The notes: generated by a model from the letters alone, not told the origin. 64,000 nt of DNA from Solimonas aquatica (GCF_900111015.1 NZ_FOFS01000001.1:372001-436000); one strand, 5' to 3'. Numbered from the stretch's first letter, positions 24,903-34,362 are shown. Program-made: numbers and translations.

Positions 24903-27440
24903 GTGAAGGAGGAGACTGGGGGCTGCCGCGATCCGCGCCCGGCGGGACTCGATGCCACAGAGGCGGCGCAACGGCTGCGCCGTTACGGATACAACGAGCT
25001 GCCATCGCCGGATCGGCGCAGTCTGTGGCGGATTCTGCGCGAGCTGTTTCGCCAGCCGATGTTCCTGCTGCTGCTGGGAGGTGGCACGGTCTATTTGCTG
25101 CTGGGCGACCGCGTGGAGGCTGCCTTGCTGCTCGCCTTTGCCGGTCTGTCAGTGAGCATCGGCGTGGTTCAGGAACTGCGCAGCGAAAAGGTTCTGGAGG
25201 CGCTGCGCAAGCTGGCGAGCCCACGGGCACGCGTGATCCGCGACGGTCAGCCGGTGCAGATCGCGGGCCGCGAGGTGGTGCCGGGTGATCTGCTGCTGGT
25301 CGCGGAAGGCGAGCGCATCGCCGCCGACGCAAAGCTGATCGCGGTACAGGATGTTCTGGTCGACGAATCGCTGCTCACGGGCGAATCGGTGCCGGTGACC
25401 AAGCGTGCCGCGAGCGACACCCTGTCCGCCGATGACGGCAATTCCGGTTTGCTGTTTGCAGGAACCCTGCTGGTACGCGGTTCCGGGCAGGCGCGCGTGG
25501 TGGCCACCGGCGCCGACAGCGAGATGGGCAAGCTGGGCCACGCGCTGGAAGGCATCGTCACCGAGCAGCCGCAGCTGCAAAAGCAGCTCAAATGGCTGGT
25601 GCGCGACTTCGCCATCATCGGCGCACTGGCCGGCGCCACGGTCGTGCTGCTCTATGCGCTGCTGCGCGGCTCCTGGCTGGAGGCGCTGCTGGCCGGCATC
25701 GCCATCGGCATGTCGCTGCTGCCGGAGGAGTTCCCGCTGGTGCTGGCGGTGTTCATGGCCATGGGCGCCTGGCGCATCTCCCGTGCGCGCGTGCTGACGC
25801 GCCGCGCGACTGCCATCGAAACGCTGGGCGCCACCACCGTCCTGTGCACCGACAAGACCGGCACGCTGACCGAAAACCGCATGTCCGTCGCCGGCGTCCA
25901 GTCCGAGCACGACAGCTGGCAGTCGCTCGCCGCCGCGACGGCGATGTCCGCCGCGCAAGCCAGTGTCCTCCACACCGCACTGCGGGCCTGCCCGCAACTG
26001 CCGAGTGATCCCATGGACATCGCCATTCATGCGCAGATGCAGCGCCTCGACCCCGCCGGCACCGAGCGCTTCATGGCGCAGCGCATCCTGCGCGCCTACG
26101 GCCTGCGCCCGGACCTGTTCGCGGTGGCCAATGTTCTCGACGACGAAGGCTCGCCTGGCGCCAGCGCCAAGGGCGCCCTGGAAGCCATCGCCGGGCTCTG
26201 CGCGCTGCCGGAGGAACGCCTGACAGCGATTCGCGCCCAGGCCGATGCCCGGGCCCGCGAAGGTGTGCGTGTGCTGGCCGTGGCGCGCGCGCGGCTCGCA
26301 AAGGCTCAGCCACCCCCCGAGTCGCTAGCGGAGCTGAGCTTCGAGTATGTCGGTCTGATCGGTTTTGCCGATCCACTGCGCGGCAACGTCCCCGCCGCGG
26401 TCGCCGAGTGCCGCAGCGCCGGCATTCGCGTCGTCATGATCACCGGCGACTATCCTGAAACCGCGGTGGCCATCGCCGCCCAGGCCGGCATCGACACCGC
26501 GCAAGTGCTCAGCGGCGCGCAGATGGAAGCAATGAGCGATGCGCAGCTGGCGCGAAGCGTGCGCGGCACCTCGGTCTTCGCACGGATCCGTCCCACCCAG
26601 AAGCTGCGCATCGTGCAATCGCTCAAGGCCAATGGCGAGGTGGTGGCAATGACGGGGGATGGCGTGAACGATGCGCCCGCCATCAAGGCCGCGCACATCG
26701 GTATCGCCATGGGCGGTCGCGGCACGGACGTGGCGCGCGAGGCTTCCGACATCGTATTGCTCGACGATGATTTCGGTTCCATCGTGAAGACCATCCGCCT
26801 GGGCCGGCGTATCTACGACAATCTGCGCAAGGCCATCGAGTACATCGTTGCCGTGCACATTCCGATTGCCGGTCTCGCCATCCTGCCCATGCTGCTCGGC
26901 CTGCCGCTGATCTTCACACCGATTCTCATCGCCTTTCTGGAAATGGTCATCGACCCGGCCTGCTCCGTCGTGTTCGAGGCCGAGAGCGACGAAGCGGATG
27001 TCATGCAACGACCGCCGCGTGATCCCGCCGCGCCGCTGCTGCTGCCGCGACGCATCGCCTGGGCCGTGGTGCAGGGCGTGGTGGCGCTGGCCATCGTCGC
27101 CGGCACCCTGCTGATCGCTGCGCAAGCCAGAATGCCTGAAGACGAGTTGCGGGCACTGGTGTTCAGCGCCCTGGTGCTGGTCAATATGGGCCTGATTCTG
27201 GTGAATCGCTCGTTCTCGGCTTCGCTGCTCGATGCACTGCGCCAGCCCAATCCCTGGCTGTGGTGGCTGCTGGGCAGCGTCAGCGCACTGCTGGCCATCG
27301 CGCTCTGCTGGCCACCGGCGATGGCCTTGTTCCATTTCGGCCCCTTGCATCTGGACGATCTGTCGATCTGCGCGCTGGCGGGTGCACTCAGCCTGTTTGG
27401 ACTCGAAGCCCTCAAGAGACGCTGGTTCGCTGTGTCCTGA
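24903..27440 (+). CDS. Cation-transporting P-type ATPase (P2-like, PEEFP motif)
   Basis: The protein has 845 residues from the GTG at 24903, which has GAGGAG eight bases upstream; an ATG at 24573 would add 110 unrelated residues. Domain order: cation-ATPase N-domain (GLDATEAAQRLRRYGYNELP), TM1-2, actuator (LLTGESVPV), TM3-4 with PEEFPLVLAVF, phosphorylation site Asp317 in DKTGTLTEN, hinge motif TGDGVNDAPAIKAAHIGIAM, and TM5-10. It should pump a cation across the inner membrane at the cost of ATP. Instead of the PEGLP of Ca2+ ATPases it has PEEFP, so Ca2+, Mg2+ or another ion cannot be decided. Confidence 0.88.
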   Translation: MKEETGGCRDPRPAGLDATEAAQRLRRYGYNELPSPDRRSLWRILRELFRQPMFLLLLGGGTVYLLLGDRVEAALLLAFAGLSVSIGVVQELRSEKVLEALRKLASPRARVIRDGQPVQIAGREVVPGDLLLVAEGERIAADAKLIAVQDVLVDESLLTGESVPVTKRAASDTLSADDGNSGLLFAGTLLVRGSGQARVVATGADSEMGKLGHALEGIVTEQPQLQKQLKWLVRDFAIIGALAGATVVLLYALLRGSWLEALLAGIAIGMSLLPEEFPLVLAVFMAMGAWRISRARVLTRRATAIETLGATTVLCTDKTGTLTENRMSVAGVQSEHDSWQSLAAATAMSAAQASVLHTALRACPQLPSDPMDIAIHAQMQRLDPAGTERFMAQRILRAYGLRPDLFAVANVLDDEGSPGASAKGALEAIAGLCALPEERLTAIRAQADARAREGVRVLAVARARLAKAQPPPESLAELSFEYVGLIGFADPLRGNVPAAVAECRSAGIRVVMITGDYPETAVAIAAQAGIDTAQVLSGAQMEAMSDAQLARSVRGTSVFARIRPTQKLRIVQSLKANGEVVAMTGDGVNDAPAIKAAHIGIAMGGRGTDVAREASDIVLLDDDFGSIVKTIRLGRRIYDNLRKAIEYIVAVHIPIAGLAILPMLLGLPLIFTPILIAFLEMVIDPACSVVFEAESDEADVMQRPPRDPAAPLLLPRRIAWAVVQGVVALAIVAGTLLIAAQARMPEDELRALVFSALVLVNMGLILVNRSFSASLLDALRQPNPWLWWLLGSVSALLAIALCWPPAMALFHFGPLHLDDLSICALAGALSLFGLEALKRRWFAVS

Positions 27441-27580
27441 AGCGAACGCCCGCCCGCCAGCCTTGCGGGGTACGGGCATGAAAGCTGCAGACCCGCAGGT
27501 GAAAAACATTCCTCGCAAGCGGAGGTCGTGCCGATGAACATCCCGCAAGATCATTCACGCCATGGCACGGTACGTCTGCC

Positions 27581-27970
27581 ATGCTCGACACCCAGCTGCT
27601 GATCCAGGCGCGCATGCAGCGGCTACTGCGCACTGCTCTCGACTACGCGCGGGTACGCGCGGAACTACTGGAAGTCGAGTTCAACGCCGAACGCGAACGT
27701 CTGGGCTCGATGCTGTACCGCGCCCTGCTGCTTTCGCTTGCGGTGCTCACCACCCTGCAGCTGGGCGCTGCGCTGCTCATCGCGCTGTCCTGGAACACAC
27801 GCTGGCGGCTGCCGGTCCTGCTGGGCTTGCTGCTGTCGGCCGTCGTCGCCTCGCTGCTGGCCTGGCAGGCGCTGCGCCGTCTGCGCCGCGCCCGTCCGTC
27901 GCGTCCGCTGGCGGCAGCTTTCCGCGAATTCGACCGGCTGCTCAAGCCGCTCGACGATGAGCTGGGCTGA
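27581..27970 (+). CDS. YqjE-like membrane protein (holin_3_6/DUF1469 family)
   Basis: The 129-residue protein has an amphipathic N-terminal helix, two adjacent TM helices (LYRALLLSLAVLTTLQLGAALLIA and LPVLLGLLLSAVVASLLAW, read as two spans) and a basic C-terminus. It fits the phage_holin_3_6 family (PF07332), whose chromosomal members such as E. coli YqjE are stress-induced membrane proteins, not phage holins. It is followed by a YqjK-like and then a YqjD-like gene, the same three families as E. coli yqjDEK but in another order. The ribosome-binding site is weak. Confidence 0.75.
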   Translation: MLDTQLLIQARMQRLLRTALDYARVRAELLEVEFNAERERLGSMLYRALLLSLAVLTTLQLGAALLIALSWNTRWRLPVLLGLLLSAVVASLLAWQALRRLRRARPSRPLAAAFREFDRLLKPLDDELG

Positions 27971-28295
27971 AATGGCCGCCGCCGATGCCACCTGGCATGC
28001 CGAGCAACTGCGCCTGCGCCGTCTGCTCCACGAACGACGCGCGGCCTTTCGTGCAGCCGCCCGTGGCCTGCGCCAGCCACTGCGGGCGAATCTGCAGGCG
28101 GTGCGCCTGCTGCCACGTCTACTGCCTGAAATCGGCGCCGCGCTGCTCGCGGTGCTGCTGCTGCACCAGCTGCAGCAGCGACGCTATCGCGGGCTGTGGC
28201 TGCTCTCGGGGGCGCTCGATCTCTGGCGCCTGTATCGTCTGCTGCAGGCGAAACGCACGGCGCCCGTGCTGCCGCCGCCTGCCGCAGGTCCGTAA
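27957..28295 (+). CDS. YqjK-like small membrane-associated protein
   Basis: This 112-residue, Arg/Leu-rich helical protein has one likely TM segment (EIGAALLAVLLLHQL) after a basic amphipathic region. The ATG at 27957 overlaps the YqjE-like gene by 14 bp; a second ATG at 27972 is possible. Position between YqjE-like and YqjD-like genes suggests the YqjK family, but sequence similarity alone would not establish this. Function unknown, probably envelope stress. Confidence 0.6.
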   Translation: MSWAEMAAADATWHAEQLRLRRLLHERRAAFRAAARGLRQPLRANLQAVRLLPRLLPEIGAALLAVLLLHQLQQRRYRGLWLLSGALDLWRLYRLLQAKRTAPVLPPPAAGP

Positions 28296-28360
28296 GCCAG
28301 GCGTGATGGATGTCGCGGGCGCCATCAGCGCGCATGGGCATGAAGCCTGCTGCTCCCTGC

Positions 28361-28375
28361 GGCACCGACGTCGCA
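28361..28375 (+). promoter_or_regulatory. Candidate sigma-54 promoter of the DUF883 gene
   Basis: GGCACCGACGTCGCA has GG-N10-GC spacing with GGCAC at -24 and TCGCA at -12 (consensus TTGCA). Transcription would start about 15 bp before the ATG at 28401. High GC makes chance matches possible. Confidence 0.3.
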
Positions 28376-28400
28376 CCCATGTTCAAAAGAGGATCAAACC

Positions 28401-28736
28401 ATGTTCAACAGTGCCAACAACAGTCAGCACTCGCTGCTCGACGATCTGCGCTCGCTGGCCACACACGCCGAGGAGCTGCTCAAGGCCGCCACCTCGCTGT
28501 CCGGCGAAGAGGTGCAGCAGACCCGCGAGAAGCTGCAGGAAAGTCTGCAGCAGACACGCCAGTATCTGGAGCAGCGCCACGGCCGCGCACGCGAGAAGGC
28601 CAAGCAGGTGGCCGCCGCCACCGACCAGTATGCGCACGAACGGCCCTGGCGTTTCGCACTGGGCGGCGTGGCCCTGGGCGTGCTGCTCGGCGCGGCCTGC
28701 ACCGCGAACTACGGCTCGCGTCGCGCGGCAGGCTGA
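28401..28736 (+). CDS. DUF883 (ElaB/YqjD-like) membrane-anchored protein
   Basis: The 111-residue protein has a long charged coiled-coil region (DDLRSLATHAEELLKAA, then EKLQESLQQTRQYLEQ) and a single C-terminal TM helix (FALGGVALGVLLGAACT), the layout of DUF883 proteins. E. coli YqjD and ElaB are tail-anchored inner-membrane proteins that bind ribosomes in stationary phase. It ends four bases from the convergent response-regulator gene. A sigma-54-like element lies upstream. Confidence 0.85.
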   Translation: MFNSANNSQHSLLDDLRSLATHAEELLKAATSLSGEEVQQTREKLQESLQQTRQYLEQRHGRAREKAKQVAAATDQYAHERPWRFALGGVALGVLLGAACTANYGSRRAAG

Positions 28737-28740
28737 CAAC

Positions 28741-29847
28741 TCAGGCAAGCGGTGCGTGCTGCGGCAGGTCGAACTGGAAAATGCTGCCGCCGTCCGCACG
28801 CGGCTCATAGCGCAGATGGCCGCCCATCTGCGTGACGTCGTGGCGGGCGATGGCCAGGCCGATGCCGCTGGTATAGCGCGACGTGGACTGCTGCGGATCG
28901 ACGCTCTTCTCGACGCCGCGCTGGAACAGCTTGGACTCGAACTCGGGGGCCACGCCCGGACCACGGTCCATCACCGCGCACTGCGAGAAGCCGGAGCGGG
29001 AGGAGGCGCCGGTGACGATGGTCACCTCCTCCCCCGAGGGCGAGTGACGCAAGGCGTTGGACAGCAGATTGAGAATCACGTTGCGGGCCACCCGCGGATC
29101 GCCCCAGGCGGTGGCCTCGCCGTGCACCCGGATGGTCACGCCGGCGGCCTCCGCCGCCGCGCGCATCAGCCGCGCCGCCTCGATGGCCATGCCGCGCAGG
29201 CTGAACATCTCATAGCCGAACTGGCGTAGGCGCTCCTGCGCTGCGCCGCGCGCCAGAAAGCGCTGGATGTACTGCAATGCCTCTTCGGTGCACCCGAGAA
29301 TTTCGCTGACGTTGTCGGCCTCGCGCGAGTCCAGCGCCGCGCGGGCCAGCGAATGGGCTGCGAACAGCACGCAGGTCAGCGGATTTTTCAGATCGTGGGC
29401 CACGATATCGATGACGTCTTCGCGGTCACGCACCATGCCCCTGAGCCGGTCACGCGCCAGCTTGAGCTCGACATGGGTCTTGATCCGCGCCAGCAGCTCT
29501 TCAACCATGAACGGCTTGGTGATGTAGTCGACCGCGCCGGCGGCGAAGGCCGAGATCAGCGAGGCCCGGTCGTTGACGGCGGTGACGAACAGCACCGGCA
29601 GATCGGACAAGCCCGGCAGCGCGCGCAGCCGCCGGCAGGTCTCCATGCCGTCCATCTCCGGCATCGACAGATCCAGCAGCACCACATCGGGCCGGCGCAG
29701 CTGCGCGCGTGCCACCGCCTGCCGGCCGCTGCGGGCCGGCATCACCTGATAACCGGAGCGGTCCAGCACTTCGCCGATCAGCTGCAGATTGAAGTTTTCG
29801 TCGTCGACGATCAGCACGAGCGGCATTTTTGAACTGCTGGTGATCAC
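28741..29847 (-). CDS. Response regulator-histidine kinase fusion (REC-HisKA-HATPase)
   Basis: This 368-residue cytoplasmic protein has an N-terminal receiver (phospho-acceptor Asp59 in LLDLSMPEMDG, Lys111 in ITKPF), then a dimerisation domain with His151 in IVAHDLKNPLT, and a C-terminal ATPase (NVILNLLSNALRHS, then GIGLAIARH). The inverted order, receiver before kinase, suggests it takes a phosphoryl group or signal from a partner and passes it on. The start overlaps the hybrid kinase stop by four bases (ATGA), making that kinase the obvious partner. It has no output DNA-binding domain. Confidence 0.9.
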   Translation of the reverse strand: MITSSSKMPLVLIVDDENFNLQLIGEVLDRSGYQVMPARSGRQAVARAQLRRPDVVLLDLSMPEMDGMETCRRLRALPGLSDLPVLFVTAVNDRASLISAFAAGAVDYITKPFMVEELLARIKTHVELKLARDRLRGMVRDREDVIDIVAHDLKNPLTCVLFAAHSLARAALDSREADNVSEILGCTEEALQYIQRFLARGAAQERLRQFGYEMFSLRGMAIEAARLMRAAAEAAGVTIRVHGEATAWGDPRVARNVILNLLSNALRHSPSGEEVTIVTGASSRSGFSQCAVMDRGPGVAPEFESKLFQRGVEKSVDPQQSTSRYTSGIGLAIARHDVTQMGGHLRYEPRADGGSIFQFDLPQHAPLA

Positions 29848-31421
29848 GGGAGCGTCTCCGCTTCGGCGGCGTCGGCGCGTTTGATCTCCATCACCTCACC
29901 TGGGAATTTCGCCAACAGGAATTCGATCTGCACCACGTCGAAATTGGCGGCGGCCACCGCCAGGCGCCGCGCATACTGATTCAGGCGCTGGTAGTGATGG
30001 CGTTCGCCCAGACGCGCCAGACGCAGGGACAGATCGCGCACCTCATGAATCATCAGCGCGTCGCGCACGCCCGGCCAGACCTCGGTGAGCAGCACTTCCA
30101 GCTCGTTGCACAGGGCGCGCAGCGAGGGGCGATGCAGGCCGGCCTCGGCGGCATGCGCATGACCGGCCGACGGCTCGCGCGGAATCAGCCGCGACAGCTC
30201 ACGTGCCAGGATGCCGGCGTGAAACGGCTTGAAGATGAAGCCGTCGAACAGGGCGCGATCCGGATCGTCGGCGGCCAGGCGCGCGGCAGTGATGCCGACC
30301 AGGATGATGCGTCGCGTGTGCTCGTTGCCACGCAGCAGCCGCGCCAGGGTGATGCCATCGATGTCCGGCATGCGCACGTCGATCAGCATCACGTCAGGGC
30401 GCTCCTTGATTGCCAGATCCAACGCCTCGCGCCCGCCACTGGCGACCCGCACCTGGTGCCCGGTGTCGGTGAACATCGAGACCAGCACCTGGCGGTTGAG
30501 CGCGATATCGTCCACCGTCAGCACGCGCAGCGTCGGCAGGTCCTGCAGGCGGCGGTCGTCCTCGTGCGAGGGCTCCAGCTGCGAGGCAATCGGCACATCG
30601 CGCATTTCGATGCGAAAGCGCGCCCCGGCCGTGGACTTGTCCAGCAGGCTCAGCTGCCAGCCCAGCGAATGTGCCAGCTGCCGGCTGATGCTCAGGCCCA
30701 GTCCGGTGCCGCTGGCGTCCAGGCCTGTTCTCCTGCCGCCCTGGGCGAAGGGCTCGAAAATCTGGTCGCGGTCCTCCTGCGCGATGCCGGTGCCGCTGTC
30801 GTCCACATCGAGCAGGCAGCTCACGCAGCCGGCACGTTCGGAAGGCAGCGCCCGCACCACGATCGCAACGCGGCCGTGCTCGGTATGCTTGATCGCGTTG
30901 TCGACCAGATTGATCAGCATCTGCCGCAGACGGTCGGCGTCGAGCATCAGCATCTCGGGCGTCGCCTCGTCCAGGTCCACGCTCAGCACGATCTCCCGGC
31001 TCACCGCACGCTGCAGAAACAGCGCCACCACCGCGTCCAGCTGTTCGCGCAGATGGGTGGGCGTGGCGTGCACCTCGATCTTGCCGGCCTCCAGCCGCGA
31101 GAACTCCAGCAGATCGTTGATCACCCGCAGCAAGGAGCGCGCACTGGTGTTGATGGCATCGATGTACCGGCAGTTCATCGGGTCCTGCAGGCGATCATGC
31201 AAAAGGCCGCTGTAGCCGAATATGGCATTCATGGGCGTGCGGATTTCATGATTGACGTGCGCGATCATCCGGCTCTTGATTGCCAGTTCCAGCCTTGCCC
31301 GCTCCAGATCATGCCGCAGCTGGCCCTGCGCACGGCGCTCCTGCTGCCAGCGCCAGACCGCAAGCAGGCACAGCAACAGCAGAAACATCGAGCTGACAGA
31401 CCAGGCCGACATGGGAATCAC
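29844..31421 (-). CDS. Membrane hybrid sensor histidine kinase
   Basis: This 525-residue protein has one N-terminal TM helix (SMFLLLLCLLAVW) and no obvious periplasmic sensor, then HisKA with His58 in HVNHEIRTPMNA, HATPase (LVDNAIKHT, then GTGLGLSISRQ), a receiver with Asp348 in MLIDVRMPDIDG, and a helical C-terminus that may be a degenerate HPt domain without the usual histidine motif. It is translationally coupled to the REC-kinase fusion at 28741, so the pair probably forms one relay. The signal is unknown. Confidence 0.9.
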   Translation of the reverse strand: MIPMSAWSVSSMFLLLLCLLAVWRWQQERRAQGQLRHDLERARLELAIKSRMIAHVNHEIRTPMNAIFGYSGLLHDRLQDPMNCRYIDAINTSARSLLRVINDLLEFSRLEAGKIEVHATPTHLREQLDAVVALFLQRAVSREIVLSVDLDEATPEMLMLDADRLRQMLINLVDNAIKHTEHGRVAIVVRALPSERAGCVSCLLDVDDSGTGIAQEDRDQIFEPFAQGGRRTGLDASGTGLGLSISRQLAHSLGWQLSLLDKSTAGARFRIEMRDVPIASQLEPSHEDDRRLQDLPTLRVLTVDDIALNRQVLVSMFTDTGHQVRVASGGREALDLAIKERPDVMLIDVRMPDIDGITLARLLRGNEHTRRIILVGITAARLAADDPDRALFDGFIFKPFHAGILARELSRLIPREPSAGHAHAAEAGLHRPSLRALCNELEVLLTEVWPGVRDALMIHEVRDLSLRLARLGERHHYQRLNQYARRLAVAAANFDVVQIEFLLAKFPGEVMEIKRADAAEAETLP

Positions 31422-31529
31422 CGATGGGATGTGAGGCTGTGCGGTGGGAGCGCGCTTGCCTCTTTGCCTGCCGCAGATCCGCCTCGTTCAGAAAACCCGA
31501 ACTTAGCAGCGGCATCGGCGTGAAGCAAA

Positions 31530-31544
31530 CCTCGAAAATCGAGG
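31530..31544 (-). terminator. Short hairpin after the gene at 31599
   Basis: CCTCGA-TTT-TCGAGG on the minus strand is followed by TTTGCTT. With a 6-bp stem and a broken T-run it is a weak terminator candidate separating the hypothetical gene from the kinase operon. Confidence 0.4.
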
Positions 31545-31598
31545 CGGGATGTTCACAAGTTCATCGTGCAGCTTGCAATGGCGCAGCCTGCACCTCGA

Positions 31599-32054
31599 TC
31601 AAGGCACACGTGCCGGCTGTGCATCATCGGTAGCGGAGGGAATCTCGGGCAGCAGATTCTCGATGATGAGGCGACGGTATTTGATCGCATAGCGGATCGG
31701 CACCTGCGACAGGGCCCATACCGCCCGCTGCTCCTGTTCGCGTTCGGGCGCTTCGATCAGCAGAAAATCGCAGCCGGCCTCGGCCAGTTCCAGCTGCTTC
31801 TGCCGCGCCGGCAGGCTGGACCCCATCGAGGCAAAAACCGAAGGGGCCTGCAGATTGCTCGCAGCCTGCTCGCGCATGTCCTGTGCGGTCACGGCGGTCA
31901 GCTGCGCTTCACCGAAGCCCTGGCGGATCAGCGCCTGTTGCGCACGGTCGCGTGTCTGTCTGTCGGCAAAGCCGGCGACGATGTAGCCGGTGGGATAGAA
32001 CATGCCGGCTTCCAGACTCTTGTTGGCATCGGCTTGTCTGGTCAGTTTGCTCAT
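31599..32054 (-). CDS. Uncharacterised cytoplasmic protein
   Basis: This is a 151-residue soluble protein without signal or TM segment. Residues 18-80 (FYPTGYIVAGFADRQTRDR, then ALIRQGFGEAQLTAVTAQDM) have the alternating beta-alpha pattern of a ferredoxin-like or universal-stress-type module, and it ends with a Pro/Ala tail. I do not recognise the family. The ATG at 32054 was preferred to an earlier start because GAGG lies upstream and the compact fold begins soon after. It is divergent from the glycosyltransferase gene. Confidence 0.65.
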   Translation of the reverse strand: MSKLTRQADANKSLEAGMFYPTGYIVAGFADRQTRDRAQQALIRQGFGEAQLTAVTAQDMREQAASNLQAPSVFASMGSSLPARQKQLELAEAGCDFLLIEAPEREQEQRAVWALSQVPIRYAIKYRRLIIENLLPEIPSATDDAQPARVP

Positions 32055-32285
32055 CACGGCACCTCGCAGAGGGCGACGCCCGGAGGGCGCCAGTGGCAGC
32101 GGAATCAGCAATTGCTGTTCCCCGTCGCAGCCGGCAGCGCTGCGACGCTGATCTGGTGCAGACCCTCGCCCCGCAGTTGCTGCGCGCCGCGCTCAAGCAG
32201 GCCCGGGCCTGCGCCGGGCACGCGACCTGCTCCCTCGCCTGCAGAACTTCCAACGAGGCGCCTTGGTCGGGCGCAAGACAAGACG

Positions 32286-33542
32286 ATGAGACGGATCGCG
32301 CTGATCACCGAGCACTCGCTGCGCTGCGTGCAGCAGGCGGCCATCGACACCTGCGACTCCGGCGCGCAGCTGCTGCAACTGGCGCTGCAGCTGGGCCGGC
32401 GCGGCTATCAGGTCGATCTGTACACGCCCCAGCGTGCCGGACAGGAGCTTGCACAGCGACAGTGGGCGCCGGGAGTCTGTGAATACGCCCTGCCCTGCGG
32501 CGGCGTACACCCGGTTGATCCGCGCCGGCTGCCCTCGCTGATGCGCGAATTCGGCGCGGCGGTGCGCTCGCACATGCGCCATGCCATGCCGCAACACGCG
32601 CTGATCCACGCGGCATCGCTGCCTGCGGGTCTGGCGGCCAGCGTGGTGGCCGAGTCGGGATTGCCGATGCTGCTCAGCGTACAGACCGCCGTCGCACCGG
32701 GTGCGGAGCGCTGGCTGCGTCTGCTGCGCACCCCGGCCTCGGTGCTGACCCGCGCCGAGCGCATCCTGGTCAGCAACGGTGACGAGCTGGCCACCCTCGC
32801 CGCCACGCATCCGGCGACGCTGCGCAAGATCGAAGTGCTGCCGCCGGGCTTCGATCCTCAGGACTTCCGCAACATCGACGTCGGCGTGGCACGCGCGCGC
32901 CTGCGCTGGCAGGCCGATGCTTACACGATCCTGCACTTCTGCCCCTATGCGCCGCATGAAGGCCTGGAGTTGCTGCTGCGCGCACTCGCCGAACTGCATC
33001 GCGAGGGCCTGCCGCAGGCGCGCCTGCAGGTGTACAGCCACAGCGACGCCGGCAGCGATGACACCGCTCCGGTGCAGCGGCGTCTGCGCGCGATGGCGCG
33101 CGCCTTCGGCGTGGAAGACGCCGTGCAGTTCGGCGGCGGACTGCGGCGCCGGGCCGTGCGTTACTACTATCACGGTGCCGATGTCTATGTCGCCCTGCCC
33201 TGCGAAGACGCCCGCAGCCTCGATGTGCTGGGCGCGCTGGCCTGCGGTCTGCCGGTGATCGGTTCCACGCGTGGCGGCGCGCACAATCTGATCGTCAAGG
33301 GCGTCAACGGCTATCGCCTAGACGAACACGACCCCTACAAGCTGGCGCGACGCCTGAAATGGCTGGCCGAACATCCGGCGCTGCGCGTGAGCATGGCGGA
33401 GGCGGCGCGACGCAAGGCTTACGGCGAGCACGCCTGGCGCGTACTCGGCGCGCGCCTGGCCGGCCTCTACGAACAGGTGTTGCGCGGGCGCGAGACCGCG
33501 CAGCCGCGCAGCCGTCGCCGCGCCGCCGAGCTCAGCTCGTAG
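32286..33542 (+). CDS. Glycosyltransferase, GT4-like GT-B fold
   Basis: This 418-residue protein has an N-terminal acceptor domain (ALITEHSLRCVQ, then LQLGRRGYQVDLY) and a C-terminal nucleotide-sugar domain with ILHFCPYAPHEGLELLL and the E-x7-E-like region LDVLGALACGLPVIGSTRGG, as in GT4 glycosyltransferases. The consensus first Glu of that motif is replaced (CEDARSLDVLGAL). It would transfer a sugar to an unknown acceptor. The start at 32286 is where similarity begins; the frame is open far upstream without content. A strong hairpin follows. Confidence 0.83.
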   Translation: MRRIALITEHSLRCVQQAAIDTCDSGAQLLQLALQLGRRGYQVDLYTPQRAGQELAQRQWAPGVCEYALPCGGVHPVDPRRLPSLMREFGAAVRSHMRHAMPQHALIHAASLPAGLAASVVAESGLPMLLSVQTAVAPGAERWLRLLRTPASVLTRAERILVSNGDELATLAATHPATLRKIEVLPPGFDPQDFRNIDVGVARARLRWQADAYTILHFCPYAPHEGLELLLRALAELHREGLPQARLQVYSHSDAGSDDTAPVQRRLRAMARAFGVEDAVQFGGGLRRRAVRYYYHGADVYVALPCEDARSLDVLGALACGLPVIGSTRGGAHNLIVKGVNGYRLDEHDPYKLARRLKWLAEHPALRVSMAEAARRKAYGEHAWRVLGARLAGLYEQVLRGRETAQPRSRRRAAELSS

Positions 33543-33579
33543 ACGACATCGAGTCCGGCATCGGCGTCGCCAAAGGCGG

Positions 33580-33607
33580 CGCCCTGCGCAGGCACCTGCG
33601 CAGGGCG
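33580..33607. terminator. Hairpin between convergent genes
   Basis: A perfect 13-bp inverted repeat (CGCCCTGCGCAGG and its complement, two bases apart) lies between the glycosyltransferase and hemerythrin stops. It has no T-run; a bidirectional terminator is likely but unproven. Confidence 0.5.
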
Positions 33608-33639
33608 TCGAGGTCCGGCGCGATCACGATGCCGGCGTT

Positions 33640-34164
33640 TCAAGCCTGGTGCCGGCGTCCATGCGCGCGCTTGCCGGCATCCTGATCCGGCCGCAGCGGC
33701 AGCAGATCCAGACTCAGCATCAGTTCTTCCTTGCGCTGCAGCATGCGCCGGTACAGCTCGTCGAAGTCGATGGGCGCCGCTTCCACCTTGGGAAACAGCT
33801 CGTTTTCCTCTTCCCGGATGTGATGGTTCACCACCTCGCAGAGCACCTGCACGTGCGGATCGCGCGGCTCGCCGGCCTCGATCTCGGCCAGCAGCATCTT
33901 GGCCAGCTTGTGTTCGACGCGGGCCTCATCCACCAGCAAGGGCTCGTCGATGGCAAGCGCCACTTCCGGGTAAAAAATCTCCTCCTCCAGCCGCGTGTGC
34001 GCGCTGAGCGCCTTGCTCAGTTGCGCGGCCAGTTCGTCCTTTTCCGATTCCTGATGGGCCTGCCAATAGCGTTCGAACAGGCGCTCGACTTCACGATGGT
34101 CTTCGCGCAGCAGGCTGATGACCTGCGGATGGCGGGCTGACTGCGGGTGTTGCTTGCTGGCCAT
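33640..34164 (-). CDS. Hemerythrin HHE-domain protein
   Basis: The 174-residue protein has a hemerythrin-like four-helix domain (PF01814) with the expected metal ligands: His in LLREDHREVERLF, HTRLEEEIFYP (H-x3-E), VEHKLAKM and VNHHIREEENELFP (H-x3-E). Such domains bind a di-iron centre and sense or store O2, NO or iron. AGGAG stands directly upstream of the ATG at 34164. The last 25 residues are basic (GKRAHGRRH). It belongs to the stress island and is divergent from the gene at 34363. Confidence 0.88.
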   Translation of the reverse strand: MASKQHPQSARHPQVISLLREDHREVERLFERYWQAHQESEKDELAAQLSKALSAHTRLEEEIFYPEVALAIDEPLLVDEARVEHKLAKMLLAEIEAGEPRDPHVQVLCEVVNHHIREEENELFPKVEAAPIDFDELYRRMLQRKEELMLSLDLLPLRPDQDAGKRAHGRRHQA

Positions 34165-34362
34165 GATCCGGCTCCTGAGGTGAGAGGCGACCGTCCGATG
34201 TGCGGTCGCCGCCATCGCCGCAAGCGCTGTGCCCGGCGCGCGGCGGCGTGGGCACGCGCCGTGCAGAAGCGACCTCATGCACCACACTTCAAGCTTCTCC
34301 ACGACGAAAGACCATCTGGCGCGCTTCACGCGCCTGCAGCCATGGGAACCGGCGGCACCGCA

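Noticed and set aside
27581-27970. Possible prophage trace because of a holin-family hit
   Set aside because: The holin_3_6 family has many chromosomal YqjE-type members; no other phage gene is present.
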